Part shown: positions 51,292-60,209 of the stretch, piece after piece
How the letters are laid out: each line of letters begins with the position of its first letter
Position numbering within the stretch: position 1 is the stretch's first letter
Source: Tepidimonas alkaliphilus
GTDB taxonomy: Bacteria > Pseudomonadota > Gammaproteobacteria > Burkholderiales > Burkholderiaceae_C
Direction of reading: 5' to 3'
Length of the DNA stretch: 64,000 bases
Assembly (NCBI RefSeq): GCF_007556595.1
Contig: NZ_VJNB01000003.1
Location: 124,001-188,000, forward strand
Notes under the pieces: model-generated
The model's database searches: none
What the model was told of the DNA's origin: nothing
The model's input: only the letters and a program-made list of their open reading frames with translations
Program-made: the position numbers and the translations under genes

Positions 51292-52443
51292 TCAAGGGTT
51301 GTTGGAAGAAGGGGGCAAAAAGCCCTCGAAGGAGGGGCCCGCGCGTCCGCTTGCGCCTTGGGGTTCGGCCTGGGCGCGGGCGCGATCGTCGTGCTGCAGC
51401 CGCCACAGCAGGTTGTTGGGCGAGTCGGCGTGCGCCAGCCCTTCTTCGCGTGTGATGCGACCGGACAGAATCAACCGCGCCAGATCGGCTTCGAAGGTCT
51501 GCGATTCTTCCGCCAACGATTGTTCCAGCGCTTCGCGCACGCCGAAGAAGTCGCCTTTTTCAATCAGCTCGCTGATGAGCCGCGTGTTGACCAACACCTC
51601 CACCGCCGGCGCCAGTCCTCCCTCCACGGTGCGCAACAGCCGTTGCGAAACGATGGCCTGCAACGAGGAGGCCAGGTCGTTGAGCATGGTGGGCCGCACT
51701 TCTACCGGATAGAAGTTGAGGATGCGGTTGAGCGCCTGGTAGCTGTTGCTGGCGTGCAAGGTGGCCAACACCAAATGCCCCGACTGCGCGTAGGCCAGCG
51801 CCAGCGACATGGTTTCCCGGTCGCGGATTTCGCCGATCAACAGCACATCAGGCGCTTGACGCAGGGCGTTTTTGAGCGCCACGTGCAGCGAGGCGGTGTC
51901 GGTGCCGACTTCGCGTTGGTTGACGATGCTTTTTTTGTTGCGAAAAAGGTATTCGATCGGGTCCTCGATGGTCAGGATGTGGCCGCTGACTTGTTCGTTG
52001 CGATGATCCAGCAACGCCGCCAGCGTCGTGCTCTTGCCTGAGCCGGTGGCGCCCACCACCAGCATCAGGCCGCGCTTGGCCATGATCAAGCGCGTCAGCA
52101 CCGGCGGAATGCCGAGCTCGCTGACCTTGGGGATCTGTCCGCTGACGTAGCGCACCACCACCGCGCAGGTGCCGCGCTGGCGCATGGCGCTGATGCGAAA
52201 CCGCCCCACTTCGGCCAAAGGGATGGCGATGTTGAGCTCGCCGCTGCGGTCAAACTCGTGCAGCTGCTCGGGGCTGACCACCTCCGCCAGCAGCCGGTAG
52301 GGGCCGTCGGCGGGCAGCGGCTGCTCATCCACGGGCTGGGTAATGCCGTTGACTTTGATCAGCGCGGGCGAGGCAGCCGACAGATAGAGATCCGACGCCT
52401 TGCGCAGCGCCATGAGCCGCAGCAGCTGCTGCATCGATTCCAT
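51292..52443 (-). CDS. pilU: PilT/PilU-family twitching ATPase (PilU-like)
   Basis: 383-residue hexameric ATPase for type IV pilus retraction. The N-terminal PAS-like domain (RKASDLYLSAASPALIKVNG) is followed by a RecA-like core with VVGATGSGKSTTLAALLDHR, the Asp box TIEDPIEYLF, Walker B region DVLLIGEIRDRETMSLALAY and His box ATLHASNS. The long C-terminal tail with RLQHDDRARAQAEP fits PilU better than PilT. No pilT accompanies it here; it is embedded between dapD and dapE, 35 and 30 bases from each. Confidence 0.88.
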   Translation of the reverse strand: MESMQQLLRLMALRKASDLYLSAASPALIKVNGITQPVDEQPLPADGPYRLLAEVVSPEQLHEFDRSGELNIAIPLAEVGRFRISAMRQRGTCAVVVRYVSGQIPKVSELGIPPVLTRLIMAKRGLMLVVGATGSGKSTTLAALLDHRNEQVSGHILTIEDPIEYLFRNKKSIVNQREVGTDTASLHVALKNALRQAPDVLLIGEIRDRETMSLALAYAQSGHLVLATLHASNSYQALNRILNFYPVEVRPTMLNDLASSLQAIVSQRLLRTVEGGLAPAVEVLVNTRLISELIEKGDFFGVREALEQSLAEESQTFEADLARLILSGRITREEGLAHADSPNNLLWRLQHDDRARAQAEPQGASGRAGPSFEGFLPPSSNNP

Positions 52444-52478
52444 GGGTGTGCCAGAAGCGGCTGGGTTGCGGGCTGGGG

Positions 52479-53303
52479 TCAGTCGCGCAGCAATTCGTTG
52501 AGGCTGGTCTTGGCGCGCGTCTGCGCGTCCACGCGCTTGACGATGATGGCGGCATACAGACTGTAGCGGCCCCCGTCTTTGGGCAGGCTGCCGCTGATGA
52601 CCACCGAGCCGGCTGGCACCCGTCCGTAGAGGATCTCGCCCGTGGTGCGGTCGTAGATCGGCGTGCTCTGGCCGATATACACCCCCATCGAGATGACGGA
52701 GTTTTCCTCGACGATGACGCCCTCGACGATTTCGGAGCGCGCGCCGATGAAGCAGTTGTCCTCGATGATGGTCGGGTTGGCCTGCAGCGGCTCCAGCACG
52801 CCGCCCAGGCCCACGCCGCCGGAGAGGTGCACGTTCTTGCCGACCTGGGCGCAGGAACCGACCGTGGCCCAGGTATCCACCATCGTGCCTTCATCGACGT
52901 AAGCGCCGATGTTGACGTAGCTTGGCATCAGGATCGCGCCCTTGGCGATGAAGCTGCCGCGGCGCGCCACCGCTGGCGGCACCACGCGCACGCCAGTGGC
53001 GGCCAACTCCTGCGGGCTCATGCCGCCGAATTTGGTCGGCACCTTGTCGAAGAACGCCAGATCGCCGGCGCGCATGACCTCGTTGTCGCGCAGCCGGAAG
53101 CTCAGCAGCACCGCCTTCTTGATCCACTGGTGCACGGTCCACTGGCCCACACCGTGGCGCGTGGCCACGCGCAGGCGGCCGGCGTCCAGCTCGGCGATGA
53201 CGTGCTCGACGGCCTCCACGACCTCCTTCGGGGCGCTGCTGGCGCTCAGCTGCGCGCGGTTGTCCCAGGCGTTCTCGATGATGCGTTGCAGTTGGTCGGT
53301 CAT
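52479..53303 (-). CDS. dapD: DapD, tetrahydrodipicolinate N-succinyltransferase
   Basis: Transfers succinyl from succinyl-CoA to tetrahydrodipicolinate. The 274-residue product has an N-terminal helical domain ([20 protein letters not shown]) and a left-handed beta-helix with hexapeptide repeats ([40 protein letters not shown]). Length and composition match the family exactly. It lies 56 bases after dapC, its next pathway step. Confidence 0.96.
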   Translation of the reverse strand: MTDQLQRIIENAWDNRAQLSASSAPKEVVEAVEHVIAELDAGRLRVATRHGVGQWTVHQWIKKAVLLSFRLRDNEVMRAGDLAFFDKVPTKFGGMSPQELAATGVRVVPPAVARRGSFIAKGAILMPSYVNIGAYVDEGTMVDTWATVGSCAQVGKNVHLSGGVGLGGVLEPLQANPTIIEDNCFIGARSEIVEGVIVEENSVISMGVYIGQSTPIYDRTTGEILYGRVPAGSVVISGSLPKDGGRYSLYAAIIVKRVDAQTRAKTSLNELLRD

Positions 53304-53359
53304 GGTCGGTGGTGGAGAAGGGTGGAGGAATCCAACGGGGAGGAAGACCGGGGCCGCGC

Positions 53360-54589
53360 TCAGCCGCGCGCGCAGCGCACGATGCGCTCGGCGGCTTCGA
53401 CGCATTCGTCGAGCCCCGCCACCAGCGCCAGCCGCACCCGGCCGGCGCCGGGATTGTGCCCTTGGTGCGTGCGCGCAAGGAAGCTGCCCGGCAAAACCGT
53501 CACATTGTATTGGGCCAGCAGTTCGCGCGCGAAGGCGGCATCGTCACCCCCAAAGCGCGCCGGCACCCCGGCCCAGAGGTAGAAGCCCGCATCGGGCAGG
53601 CGCACGTCCATCACCTCGGCCAGCATCGGCGTGACGCGCTCGAACTTGGCGCGGTAGAGCAGGCGGTTGGCCTGCACGTGCGCCTCGTCGGCCCAGGCCG
53701 CGGCGCTGGCCTGCTGCACCGCCAGGCTCATCGCACTGCCGTGGTAGGTGCGGTAGAGGGTGAAGGCGCGGATGAGCTGCGCGTCGCCGGCGACGAAGCC
53801 GCTGCGCAGGCCCGGCGCGTTGCTGCGCTTGGAGAGGCTGGTCAGCATGATCAGGCGGCGCAAGTCCCGCCGGCCGAGCCGCCAGGCGGCCTGCAGCGCC
53901 CCCAGCGGCGGCTCGTCGCCGAAGTAGATCTCGCTGTAGCACTCGTCGCTGGCGATGACGAAGCCATGGCGGTCGCTGAGTTCGAACAGCCGCGCCCATT
54001 CCTCCAGCGGCATCACGGCGCCGGTTGGGTTGCCCGGCGAGCAGGCATAAACCAAGCGCGTGCGCGCCCAGATCTCGGGTGGCACGCGATCCCAGTCGGT
54101 GGCGAAGTTGCGCGCCGGGTCGCTTGGCGCGTACCACGGCGTGGCCCCGGCCAGCAGCGCCGCGCCCTCGTAGATCTGGTAGAAGGGATTGGGGCAGACG
54201 ACCACCGGCTCGGCTCCGGCGGCGAACGCGCGCGGATCCAGCACCACCTGCGCCAGCGCGAACAGCGCCTCGCGCGAACCCAGCGTCGGCAGCACCTGCG
54301 TGGCTGCATCGACTTCCACGCCGTAGCGCCGCGCCAGCCACGTCGCGCACGCCTGCCGCAGCGCCGGCGTGCCGGCCGTGGCCGGGTAGGCCGAAAGCCC
54401 CCCTTCGGCGTCGATGGCGGCGTGCAGCGCGTCCTTGAGCACCGCCGGCGTCGGGTGGCGCGGCTCGCCGATGCCGAGGTTGATCGGACGGTAAGCCGGG
54501 TTGGGCGTCAGGTCCGCGGTCAGCGCGCGCAGGCGCTCGAACGGATAAGGCTGCAGGCGCTGCAGCAGGGGGTTGCCAGCCAACGTCAT
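53360..54589 (-). CDS. dapC: DapC, succinyldiaminopimelate aminotransferase
   Basis: PLP-dependent aminotransferase forming N-succinyl-diaminopimelate. The 409-residue class I fold shows [67 protein letters not shown], and the PLP Lys in [14 protein letters not shown]. The assignment to DapC, not a general aminotransferase, rests on adjacency to dapD and the divergent smc, a usual Burkholderiales order. It is the first gene of the nine-gene array, divergent from smc with 64 bases between start codons. Confidence 0.92.
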   Translation of the reverse strand: MTLAGNPLLQRLQPYPFERLRALTADLTPNPAYRPINLGIGEPRHPTPAVLKDALHAAIDAEGGLSAYPATAGTPALRQACATWLARRYGVEVDAATQVLPTLGSREALFALAQVVLDPRAFAAGAEPVVVCPNPFYQIYEGAALLAGATPWYAPSDPARNFATDWDRVPPEIWARTRLVYACSPGNPTGAVMPLEEWARLFELSDRHGFVIASDECYSEIYFGDEPPLGALQAAWRLGRRDLRRLIMLTSLSKRSNAPGLRSGFVAGDAQLIRAFTLYRTYHGSAMSLAVQQASAAAWADEAHVQANRLLYRAKFERVTPMLAEVMDVRLPDAGFYLWAGVPARFGGDDAAFARELLAQYNVTVLPGSFLARTHQGHNPGAGRVRLALVAGLDECVEAAERIVRCARG

Positions 54590-54639
54590 GGGGCGCAATG
54601 GTAGCGGCTGGAGGGGCGGGTCGCGGCGGCGCGGTCTCT

Positions 54640-54645
54640 TACACT
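54640..54645 (+). promoter_or_regulatory. smc: Candidate -10 for smc, very close to the start codon
   Basis: TACACT ends eight bases before GTG 54654 and no Shine-Dalgarno precedes the GTG. Transcription from this element would begin almost at the start codon, giving a leaderless message. No clear -35 is visible. Confidence 0.35.
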
Positions 54646-54653
54646 CTCGCCCC

Positions 54654-57600
54654 GTGCGTTTGCAGACCATCAAACTCTCAGGGTTCAAATCGTTCGCCGA
54701 GCCCACCACCATCCAGCTGCCAGGGCAGCTGGTCGGCGTGGTGGGCCCCAACGGTTGCGGCAAGTCCAACATCATCGACGCCGTGCGCTGGGTGCTGGGC
54801 GAGTCGCGCGCCAGCGAGCTGCGCGGCGAGACCATGCAGGACGTCATCTTCAATGGCACGACCACGCGCAAGCCGGCGCAACGCGCCAGCGTCGAGTTGG
54901 TGTTTGACAACAGCGCGCGTCGAGCCAGCGGCCCGTGGAACGCCTACGCCGAAATCGCGGTGCGCCGCGTGCTGACGCGCGACGGCGCCAGCAGCTACTT
55001 CATCAACAACCAGCCGGTGCGGCGCCGCGACGTGCAGGACGTCTTCATGGGCACCGGCTTGGGGCCGCGCGCTTACGCCATCATCGGCCAGGGCACGATC
55101 AGCCGCATCATCGAAAGCCGCCCGGAGGAGCTGCGCTTGTTTCTGGAGGAAGCCGCCGGCGTCTCCAAATACAAAGAGCGGCGCCGCGAAACCGCCGCCC
55201 GGCTGGCCGACACGCGCGACAACCTCACGCGCGTCGAAGATATCTTGCGCGAATTGCAGGGGCAGCTGCAGCGCCTGCAGGCGCAAGCGGAAGTGGCCCA
55301 GCGCTACCAACAGCTGCAAGCGCAGCTGCAGCGCCGCCAGCAGCAGCTGTGGTGGCTCAAAGCCGAGGAAGCGCAGGCGCAACGCGACCGGGTGCGGGCG
55401 CAAGGGGGGCAGGCCGTGGCCGCACTGGAGCAGCAGGCCGCGCAGCTGCAGCTGGCGCAGGCGCAGGCCGCCGACCTGCGCCAAGCCCAGCAAGCGGCGG
55501 CGGAGGCGTTGCACCGCGCGCAGGGGCGCGTCTATGAGGCCGGCGCGGAGGTGGCGCGACTGCACGCCGAACTGCGCTTTGCGGCGCAGAGCCGTCAGCA
55601 GGCTGAGCAACGCTGCCAAAGCTTGCAGCAGCAGCTCAACCAGTGGGTCGAGCGCGCCGCGCTGGCCGGCGAAGAAGAGCAGGCGCTGCAGGCGCAGCAG
55701 GAGGAGGCGGCGGAGGAAGCCGAGCGTCTGGCTGCGCAAATCGAGGAGTTGCAGCCCCGCTTGGAAGCGCTGCAGCAGGCGCGCGCCCAAGCGCAGGCGC
55801 AACTGCAGCAGCGGCGCGCCCGCGTGCACGAGTTGCAGCGCGAGCTCAGCGCGCTGGCCGCCGAGCAGCGTGGCCTGCTCGAGCAGCGGCAAGCCGTGCA
55901 GGCGCGCTATGACCGTGCCATGCGCGAAGCGCAGCGGGCGCAAGCGCCGGATCCGCAGCACCTGCGTCATTGGCAGGTTGAGGAGCAAGCGGCGGCGGAG
56001 GCGTTGGCGCAAGCGCAGGCGCGGCTGGCGCACCTGCAAGAGGAAGCGCTGCCCGCTGCGGATGAAGCCCGCGCCGCAGCCGAACGCAGCGTGCGCGAGG
56101 AGGCGGCCCGTGAAGCCGACTTGCAGGCCCGCTACAACGCCTTGCGCGCGTTGCACGACAAGCTGCAGCATGATGAGCGGCTGCACCCTTGGCTGCGCGC
56201 CCAGGGGTTGGACGGCCTGCGCGCGCTGTGGCACGACTTGCCCAGCGACACCGGTTGGGAAACCGCCTTGGAGGCGGCGTTGCGCGAGCGGGTGCGCGCC
56301 TTGCCGGTGCAAGCGTTGGATGCCTTGGCCGGTTTGCGCCACGACCCGCCGCCGGCGCGGCTGGCGTTCTATGCCCGTGGCGGCGCAGCGGGGCCGTCCA
56401 GCAAGCAGTCGCCTCCGGGCGGCTGCGTGCCGTTGGCCGAGCACTTGCGCCTGCATGACGCGGCGCTGCACGCCGTGCTGGCGGACTGGCTGCACGGCTG
56501 CTGGGCCGCGCCGGATCTGACGGCGGCGCTGAGCGCGCGCGCCGCGCTGGCGGCGGGTGAGCGCATTTACACCCCGCAGGGCCACAGCGTGGGGCGCTTC
56601 GACGTGGTGTTTTACGCTGCTGACGAGCCGCAAGCGGGCTTGCTGGCGCGCGCACACGAACTCGAGCAGCTGCAGCGCGCCGCGCACGCGCAGGCGCTGG
56701 TGCACGAGCAGGCGCGCTTGGCCTTGCAACGCGCTGACGCCCGCTTGGCCGAACTTCGAGCGGCGCAGGAGTCGGCGCGGCGCGACCTGGCGCAGGCGCA
56801 GCAGCGTCACCACGGCGCGCAGTTGGAACGCCTGCGCGCGGAACAAGCCCTGCGCGAGGCCGAACGGCACGCCGAGCGCCTGCAAGCGGAGCGGGCTGAA
56901 CTGGAGCAGACGCTGCAAGAGCTCCAGCAGCGCGCGGCTGATGCGCAAGCGCGTCTGGAAGCCTCGGATCAGGCGCTGGCTGAAGCGCAGGAAGCCCTGG
57001 TGCAGGCCGAAGATGAGGCTGCCGGCGCGGAGGCTGCGCTGCAGCGCACGCAGGAGCAGATGCGCGTGCTGGAGCGGCGCGCGCAGGAGGCCGACTTCGC
57101 CTGCCGCAGCCTGGCGCAGCGCCGCGACGAGCTGCGCCGCACCCAAACCACCGCCGAAGCGCAGCAGCGCGAGTTGAGCCAGCAGCTGGCCGCCCTGCAA
57201 GCCGAGCTGCAACGCCACGACGACCCTGCGCTGGAGCAAGCCCTGCAGGCTGCCCTGCAACGCCAAAGCGAGGCGGAAACGGCGCTGGCGGCGTGTCGCA
57301 GCCGCCACGATGACTTGGCCGCGCAGCTCAGGGCGGCGGAAGAGCAGCGCTTGCGCGCCGAGCAGGCGCTTGAGCCGTTGCGCCAGCGCATCACCGAGCT
57401 GCAACTCCAGGAGCAAGCCGCCGAGCTGGCGCGCCAACAACACGCCCAAGCGCTGGCCGAGACGGGGGCCGACCCCGAAGCGGTGGCCGCCAGCATCGTC
57501 GCCGACGGCGTGCGCGCCTCCGCTCTGCCCGGCGAGATCGAGCGGCTGCAGCGCGACATCGCCGCGCTGGGCGCGGTCAACCTCGCGGCGCTGGAGGAGC

Positions 57601-58190
57601 TGGGCGCCGCGCGCGAGCGCGAGCAATTTTTGCGCCAGCAGTCCGACGACCTGCGCCAGGCCATCGCCACGCTGGAAGACGCCATCCGCCGCATCGACCA
57701 GGAGACGCGCGACCTGCTGGCGCAGACCTTCCACACCGTCAACGAGCACTTCGGGCGCATGTTTCCGGAGCTGTTCGGCGGCGGGCAGGCGCGCCTGATC
57801 ATGACCGGCGAGGAGATCCTCGACGCCGGCGTGCAGGTGATGGCGCAGCCGCCCGGCAAGCGCAACCAGACCATTCACCTCTTGTCCGGCGGCGAAAAGG
57901 CGCTGACCGCCATTGCCCTGGTGTTCGCGATCTTCCAGCTCAACCCGGCGCCGTTCTGTCTGCTCGACGAGGTGGACGCCCCGCTGGACGACGCCAACAC
58001 CGAGCGCTACGCCCGCCTGGTCACGCGCATGAGCCGCGACACGCAGTTCCTCTTCATTAGCCACAACCGTATCGCGATGGAGATGGCGCAGCAGCTCATC
58101 GGCGTGACGATGCAGGAGCAGGGCGTCTCGCGCATCGTTGCGGTGGATCTGCAGCAGGCCGTCTCGATGATGGACAATGCGGCGCCATGA
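54654..58190 (+). CDS. smc: SMC, chromosome segregation ATPase
   Basis: Core of bacterial condensin. The 1178-residue product has an N-terminal ATPase half (VGPNGCGKSNIIDAVRWVLG), a long Gln/Ala/Arg/Glu-rich coiled coil, a hinge (about 500-680), the returning coiled coil, and the C-terminal half with signature HLLSGGEKALTAIALVFAIF and Walker B CLLDEVDAPLDDANTERYAR. GTG 54654 gives the family N-terminus LQTIKLSGFKSFAEPT; the frame extends upstream, but that would overlap dapC's start region. The stop overlaps the zipA ATG. Confidence 0.96.
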   Translation: MRLQTIKLSGFKSFAEPTTIQLPGQLVGVVGPNGCGKSNIIDAVRWVLGESRASELRGETMQDVIFNGTTTRKPAQRASVELVFDNSARRASGPWNAYAEIAVRRVLTRDGASSYFINNQPVRRRDVQDVFMGTGLGPRAYAIIGQGTISRIIESRPEELRLFLEEAAGVSKYKERRRETAARLADTRDNLTRVEDILRELQGQLQRLQAQAEVAQRYQQLQAQLQRRQQQLWWLKAEEAQAQRDRVRAQGGQAVAALEQQAAQLQLAQAQAADLRQAQQAAAEALHRAQGRVYEAGAEVARLHAELRFAAQSRQQAEQRCQSLQQQLNQWVERAALAGEEEQALQAQQEEAAEEAERLAAQIEELQPRLEALQQARAQAQAQLQQRRARVHELQRELSALAAEQRGLLEQRQAVQARYDRAMREAQRAQAPDPQHLRHWQVEEQAAAEALAQAQARLAHLQEEALPAADEARAAAERSVREEAAREADLQARYNALRALHDKLQHDERLHPWLRAQGLDGLRALWHDLPSDTGWETALEAALRERVRALPVQALDALAGLRHDPPPARLAFYARGGAAGPSSKQSPPGGCVPLAEHLRLHDAALHAVLADWLHGCWAAPDLTAALSARAALAAGERIYTPQGHSVGRFDVVFYAADEPQAGLLARAHELEQLQRAAHAQALVHEQARLALQRADARLAELRAAQESARRDLAQAQQRHHGAQLERLRAEQALREAERHAERLQAERAELEQTLQELQQRAADAQARLEASDQALAEAQEALVQAEDEAAGAEAALQRTQEQMRVLERRAQEADFACRSLAQRRDELRRTQTTAEAQQRELSQQLAALQAELQRHDDPALEQALQAALQRQSEAETALAACRSRHDDLAAQLRAAEEQRLRAEQALEPLRQRITELQLQEQAAELARQQHAQALAETGADPEAVAASIVADGVRASALPGEIERLQRDIAALGAVNLAALEELGAAREREQFLRQQSDDLRQAIATLEDAIRRIDQETRDLLAQTFHTVNEHFGRMFPELFGGGQARLIMTGEEILDAGVQVMAQPPGKRNQTIHLLSGGEKALTAIALVFAIFQLNPAPFCLLDEVDAPLDDANTERYARLVTRMSRDTQFLFISHNRIAMEMAQQLIGVTMQEQGVSRIVAVDLQQAVSMMDNAAP

Positions 58191-59218
58191 ACGATGCGTC
58201 GTTGCTGATGGCACTGGCCGGCGCGGGAGCCGGCGTGTGGCTTGCGGTGTGGGCCTACCACCGTTGGCGGCTGCGCCGCCTGGCGCCGCGTCGGGCGACC
58301 GCGGAGCCGGCCCCGCAGCCTGAGGAAGGGGGGCGGCTGGAGCCCGTTTTGGAGCCCTCCCAAGTTCCTGCAACTGCGCAAGAGGCGCCGCAGCGCGTGC
58401 TGTCGCCGCGCATCGATGCGCTGGTGGAATTGCGGCTGGAGCGCGTGTGCAGCGGCGAGGCGGTGCTGGCGGCGCTGCCGGCCAGCCGGCGGGCCGGCAG
58501 CAAGCCCCTTTGGGTGGAGGGCTGGCCGGAGCAGGCTGCGTCTGAGGCGGACGCCTGGGAGTTGCCGCGGGCGGGCCAGCGCTACAGCCGCTTGCGCGCC
58601 GGTGTGCAGTTGGCCAACCGCAATGGCGCCCTCAACGAAATCGAATATTCCGAGTTTGTGCAAAAAGTCACGCAGTGGGCCGAGCATCTGCAGGCGGCAG
58701 CGGATTTTCCCGATATGCTGGCCGTGGTGCAGCGCGCGCGCGAGCTGGATCAATTTGCGGCGGCGCACGACGCCCAGCTGGCGCTGACGCTGCGCGCGCG
58801 CCGCGCGGCCTGGAACCCAGGTTATGTGACGCAGCACGCTTTGCGTTTGGGCTTTGTGCACGGGGCGCTGCCGGGGCGCATGGTCTATGCGGCGGCGGAC
58901 GGCACGCCGATGGTCGGTTTGCAGTTCGAAACCCAAGCGGCGCTGGCCGACGACCCGGAGCTGGCCGTGCTGCGCGAGGTGCGCTTGACCCTGGACGTAC
59001 CCCACGTGCCGGCGGAGCTGGAGCCGTTTGCGCGCCTGCGCGAGCTGGCGCAGGCGCTGGCCCGCGCCATGGAGGGCTGGCTCAGCGACGAAGCCGGGCA
59101 GCCGCTCAGCGACGAAGCGCTGGATGCCATCGCCGCCCAGCTGCGCCAGCTCTACCAACGCCTGGACGAGGCTGGACTGTCGGCTGGGTCGGCTGCAGCG
59201 CGACGCTTGTTCAGCTAA
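58187..59218 (+). CDS. zipA: ZipA-like cell-division protein
   Basis: FtsZ-membrane tether. The 343-residue product has an N-terminal membrane anchor (LLMALAGAGAGVWLAVWAYH) and a basic stop-transfer stretch, a Pro/Glu-rich linker and a C-terminal FtsZ-binding domain. That domain is recognisable from RIDALVELRLERVCSGEAVL through FETQAALADDPELAVLREVR. Its start overlaps the smc stop (ATGA). In Burkholderiales ligA usually follows; here the next gene is an oppositely oriented Hpt gene whose stop overlaps in CTAA. Confidence 0.85.
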   Translation: MNDASLLMALAGAGAGVWLAVWAYHRWRLRRLAPRRATAEPAPQPEEGGRLEPVLEPSQVPATAQEAPQRVLSPRIDALVELRLERVCSGEAVLAALPASRRAGSKPLWVEGWPEQAASEADAWELPRAGQRYSRLRAGVQLANRNGALNEIEYSEFVQKVTQWAEHLQAAADFPDMLAVVQRARELDQFAAAHDAQLALTLRARRAAWNPGYVTQHALRLGFVHGALPGRMVYAAADGTPMVGLQFETQAALADDPELAVLREVRLTLDVPHVPAELEPFARLRELAQALARAMEGWLSDEAGQPLSDEALDAIAAQLRQLYQRLDEAGLSAGSAAARRLFS

Positions 59219-59634
59219 GGGGTGGAGGCGCAACCTGCGGAACGATCGCTGTTGAGCAACGCGGCGGCGGTGGGCTGGGCCAGCGCTTCCACGCGGGCCA
59301 ATGCGCGCTGCGCCTCATCGGTCGCGCCGGCTCGGGCGGCGTGCTCCAACTGGGCCGCCGCGGCAGCCATGGCCAGCGCCCCCACGCTGCGGCTGCTGCC
59401 TTTGAGCGTGTGCGCGGCGCGCACGGCTTGATTTCCAAGACCCTGTTGGCACGCCTGCTTGAGTTGGGTGATTTCTGCTGCCAGCCCCCGGGCATACTCT
59501 TGCACGAGCGCGCGCACCTCCTGGCCCAGCAGCGTTTCCATCGCTTGCAGATGCGCCCAGTCCACCAACGGGACGGCGGGGTCGTCCGCGCCGGCGGCCG
59601 GGAGGGCGTTGGGGCGGGCTGCAGGCTCCATCAT
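59215..59634 (-). CDS. Stand-alone Hpt (histidine phosphotransfer) protein
   Basis: 139-residue helical protein with the Hpt phosphorylation motif AAHTLKGSSRSVGA; the His is about residue 94. The rest is amphipathic helix, with a Pro/Ala-rich N-terminus. No histidine kinase or receiver gene adjoins it. Its start overlaps the Nudix stop by four bases (ATGA). It would relay phosphate between a hybrid kinase and a regulator encoded elsewhere. Confidence 0.85.
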   Translation of the reverse strand: MMEPAARPNALPAAGADDPAVPLVDWAHLQAMETLLGQEVRALVQEYARGLAAEITQLKQACQQGLGNQAVRAAHTLKGSSRSVGALAMAAAAAQLEHAARAGATDEAQRALARVEALAQPTAAALLNSDRSAGCASTP

Positions 59635-60176
59635 GCGATGTCGGCGGTGTGCACGCCAAACGCGCCGCGGCGGCGGTCGTCGAAGTAGCGTTGCAGCGTC
59701 TCAGCCACGGTCCGAAAGGCCAGCTCCTCCCAGGGAATCTCGTGCTCGGCGAAAAGGCGCGCTTCCATGGTCTCATGCCCTGGCGCGAAGCGGTCGCTCA
59801 GCAGCCGCGCCCGATAGTAAATATGCACTTGGCCGACGCGCGCCACATTGAGCAGCGTGAACAACCCTTCGAGCTCGACCTCGGCGCCGGCCTCCTCGCG
59901 CGTCTCGCGCAGCGCGCCTTGCGCGGTGGTCTCACCCAGCTCCATGAAGCCCGCCGGCAGCGTCCACTTGCCGCGCCGCGGCTCGATCGCGCGGCGGCAC
60001 AGCAGCACCCGCTCGCCCCAGACTGGCACCGTGCCCACGATGTTGAGCGGGTTCTCATAGTGGATCGTGCCGCAGGCCGGACAGACCGCGCGCACGCGGG
60101 TGTCTCCGTCGTCGGGGATGCGGTGCTCCACCGCCGCGGCGCAGGCACGACAAAAGCGGATCGAGCGGGCTGCCAT
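59631..60176 (-). CDS. Nudix hydrolase with N-terminal zinc ribbon
   Basis: 181-residue pyrophosphohydrolase. An N-terminal zinc ribbon (FCRACAAAVEHRIPDDGD, then CPACGTIHYENP) precedes the Nudix box GFMELGETTAQGALRETREE, which fits the GX5EX7REUXEE pattern. It resembles NudC/ADP-ribose-type hydrolases, with a shorter ribbon domain than NudC. Substrate unknown. It overlaps the Hpt gene downstream. Confidence 0.9.
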   Translation of the reverse strand: MAARSIRFCRACAAAVEHRIPDDGDTRVRAVCPACGTIHYENPLNIVGTVPVWGERVLLCRRAIEPRRGKWTLPAGFMELGETTAQGALRETREEAGAEVELEGLFTLLNVARVGQVHIYYRARLLSDRFAPGHETMEARLFAEHEIPWEELAFRTVAETLQRYFDDRRRGAFGVHTADIA

Positions 60177-60209
60177 GTCGCGCTAGTGTAGCCGCGGCGG
60201 CGCGCGCGC

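Noticed and set aside
54678-58373. Minus-strand open frame of more than 1200 codons opposite smc
   Set aside because: Leu/Arg/Gln low-complexity translation, the shadow of the smc coiled coil in high-GC DNA. No start signal or domain.
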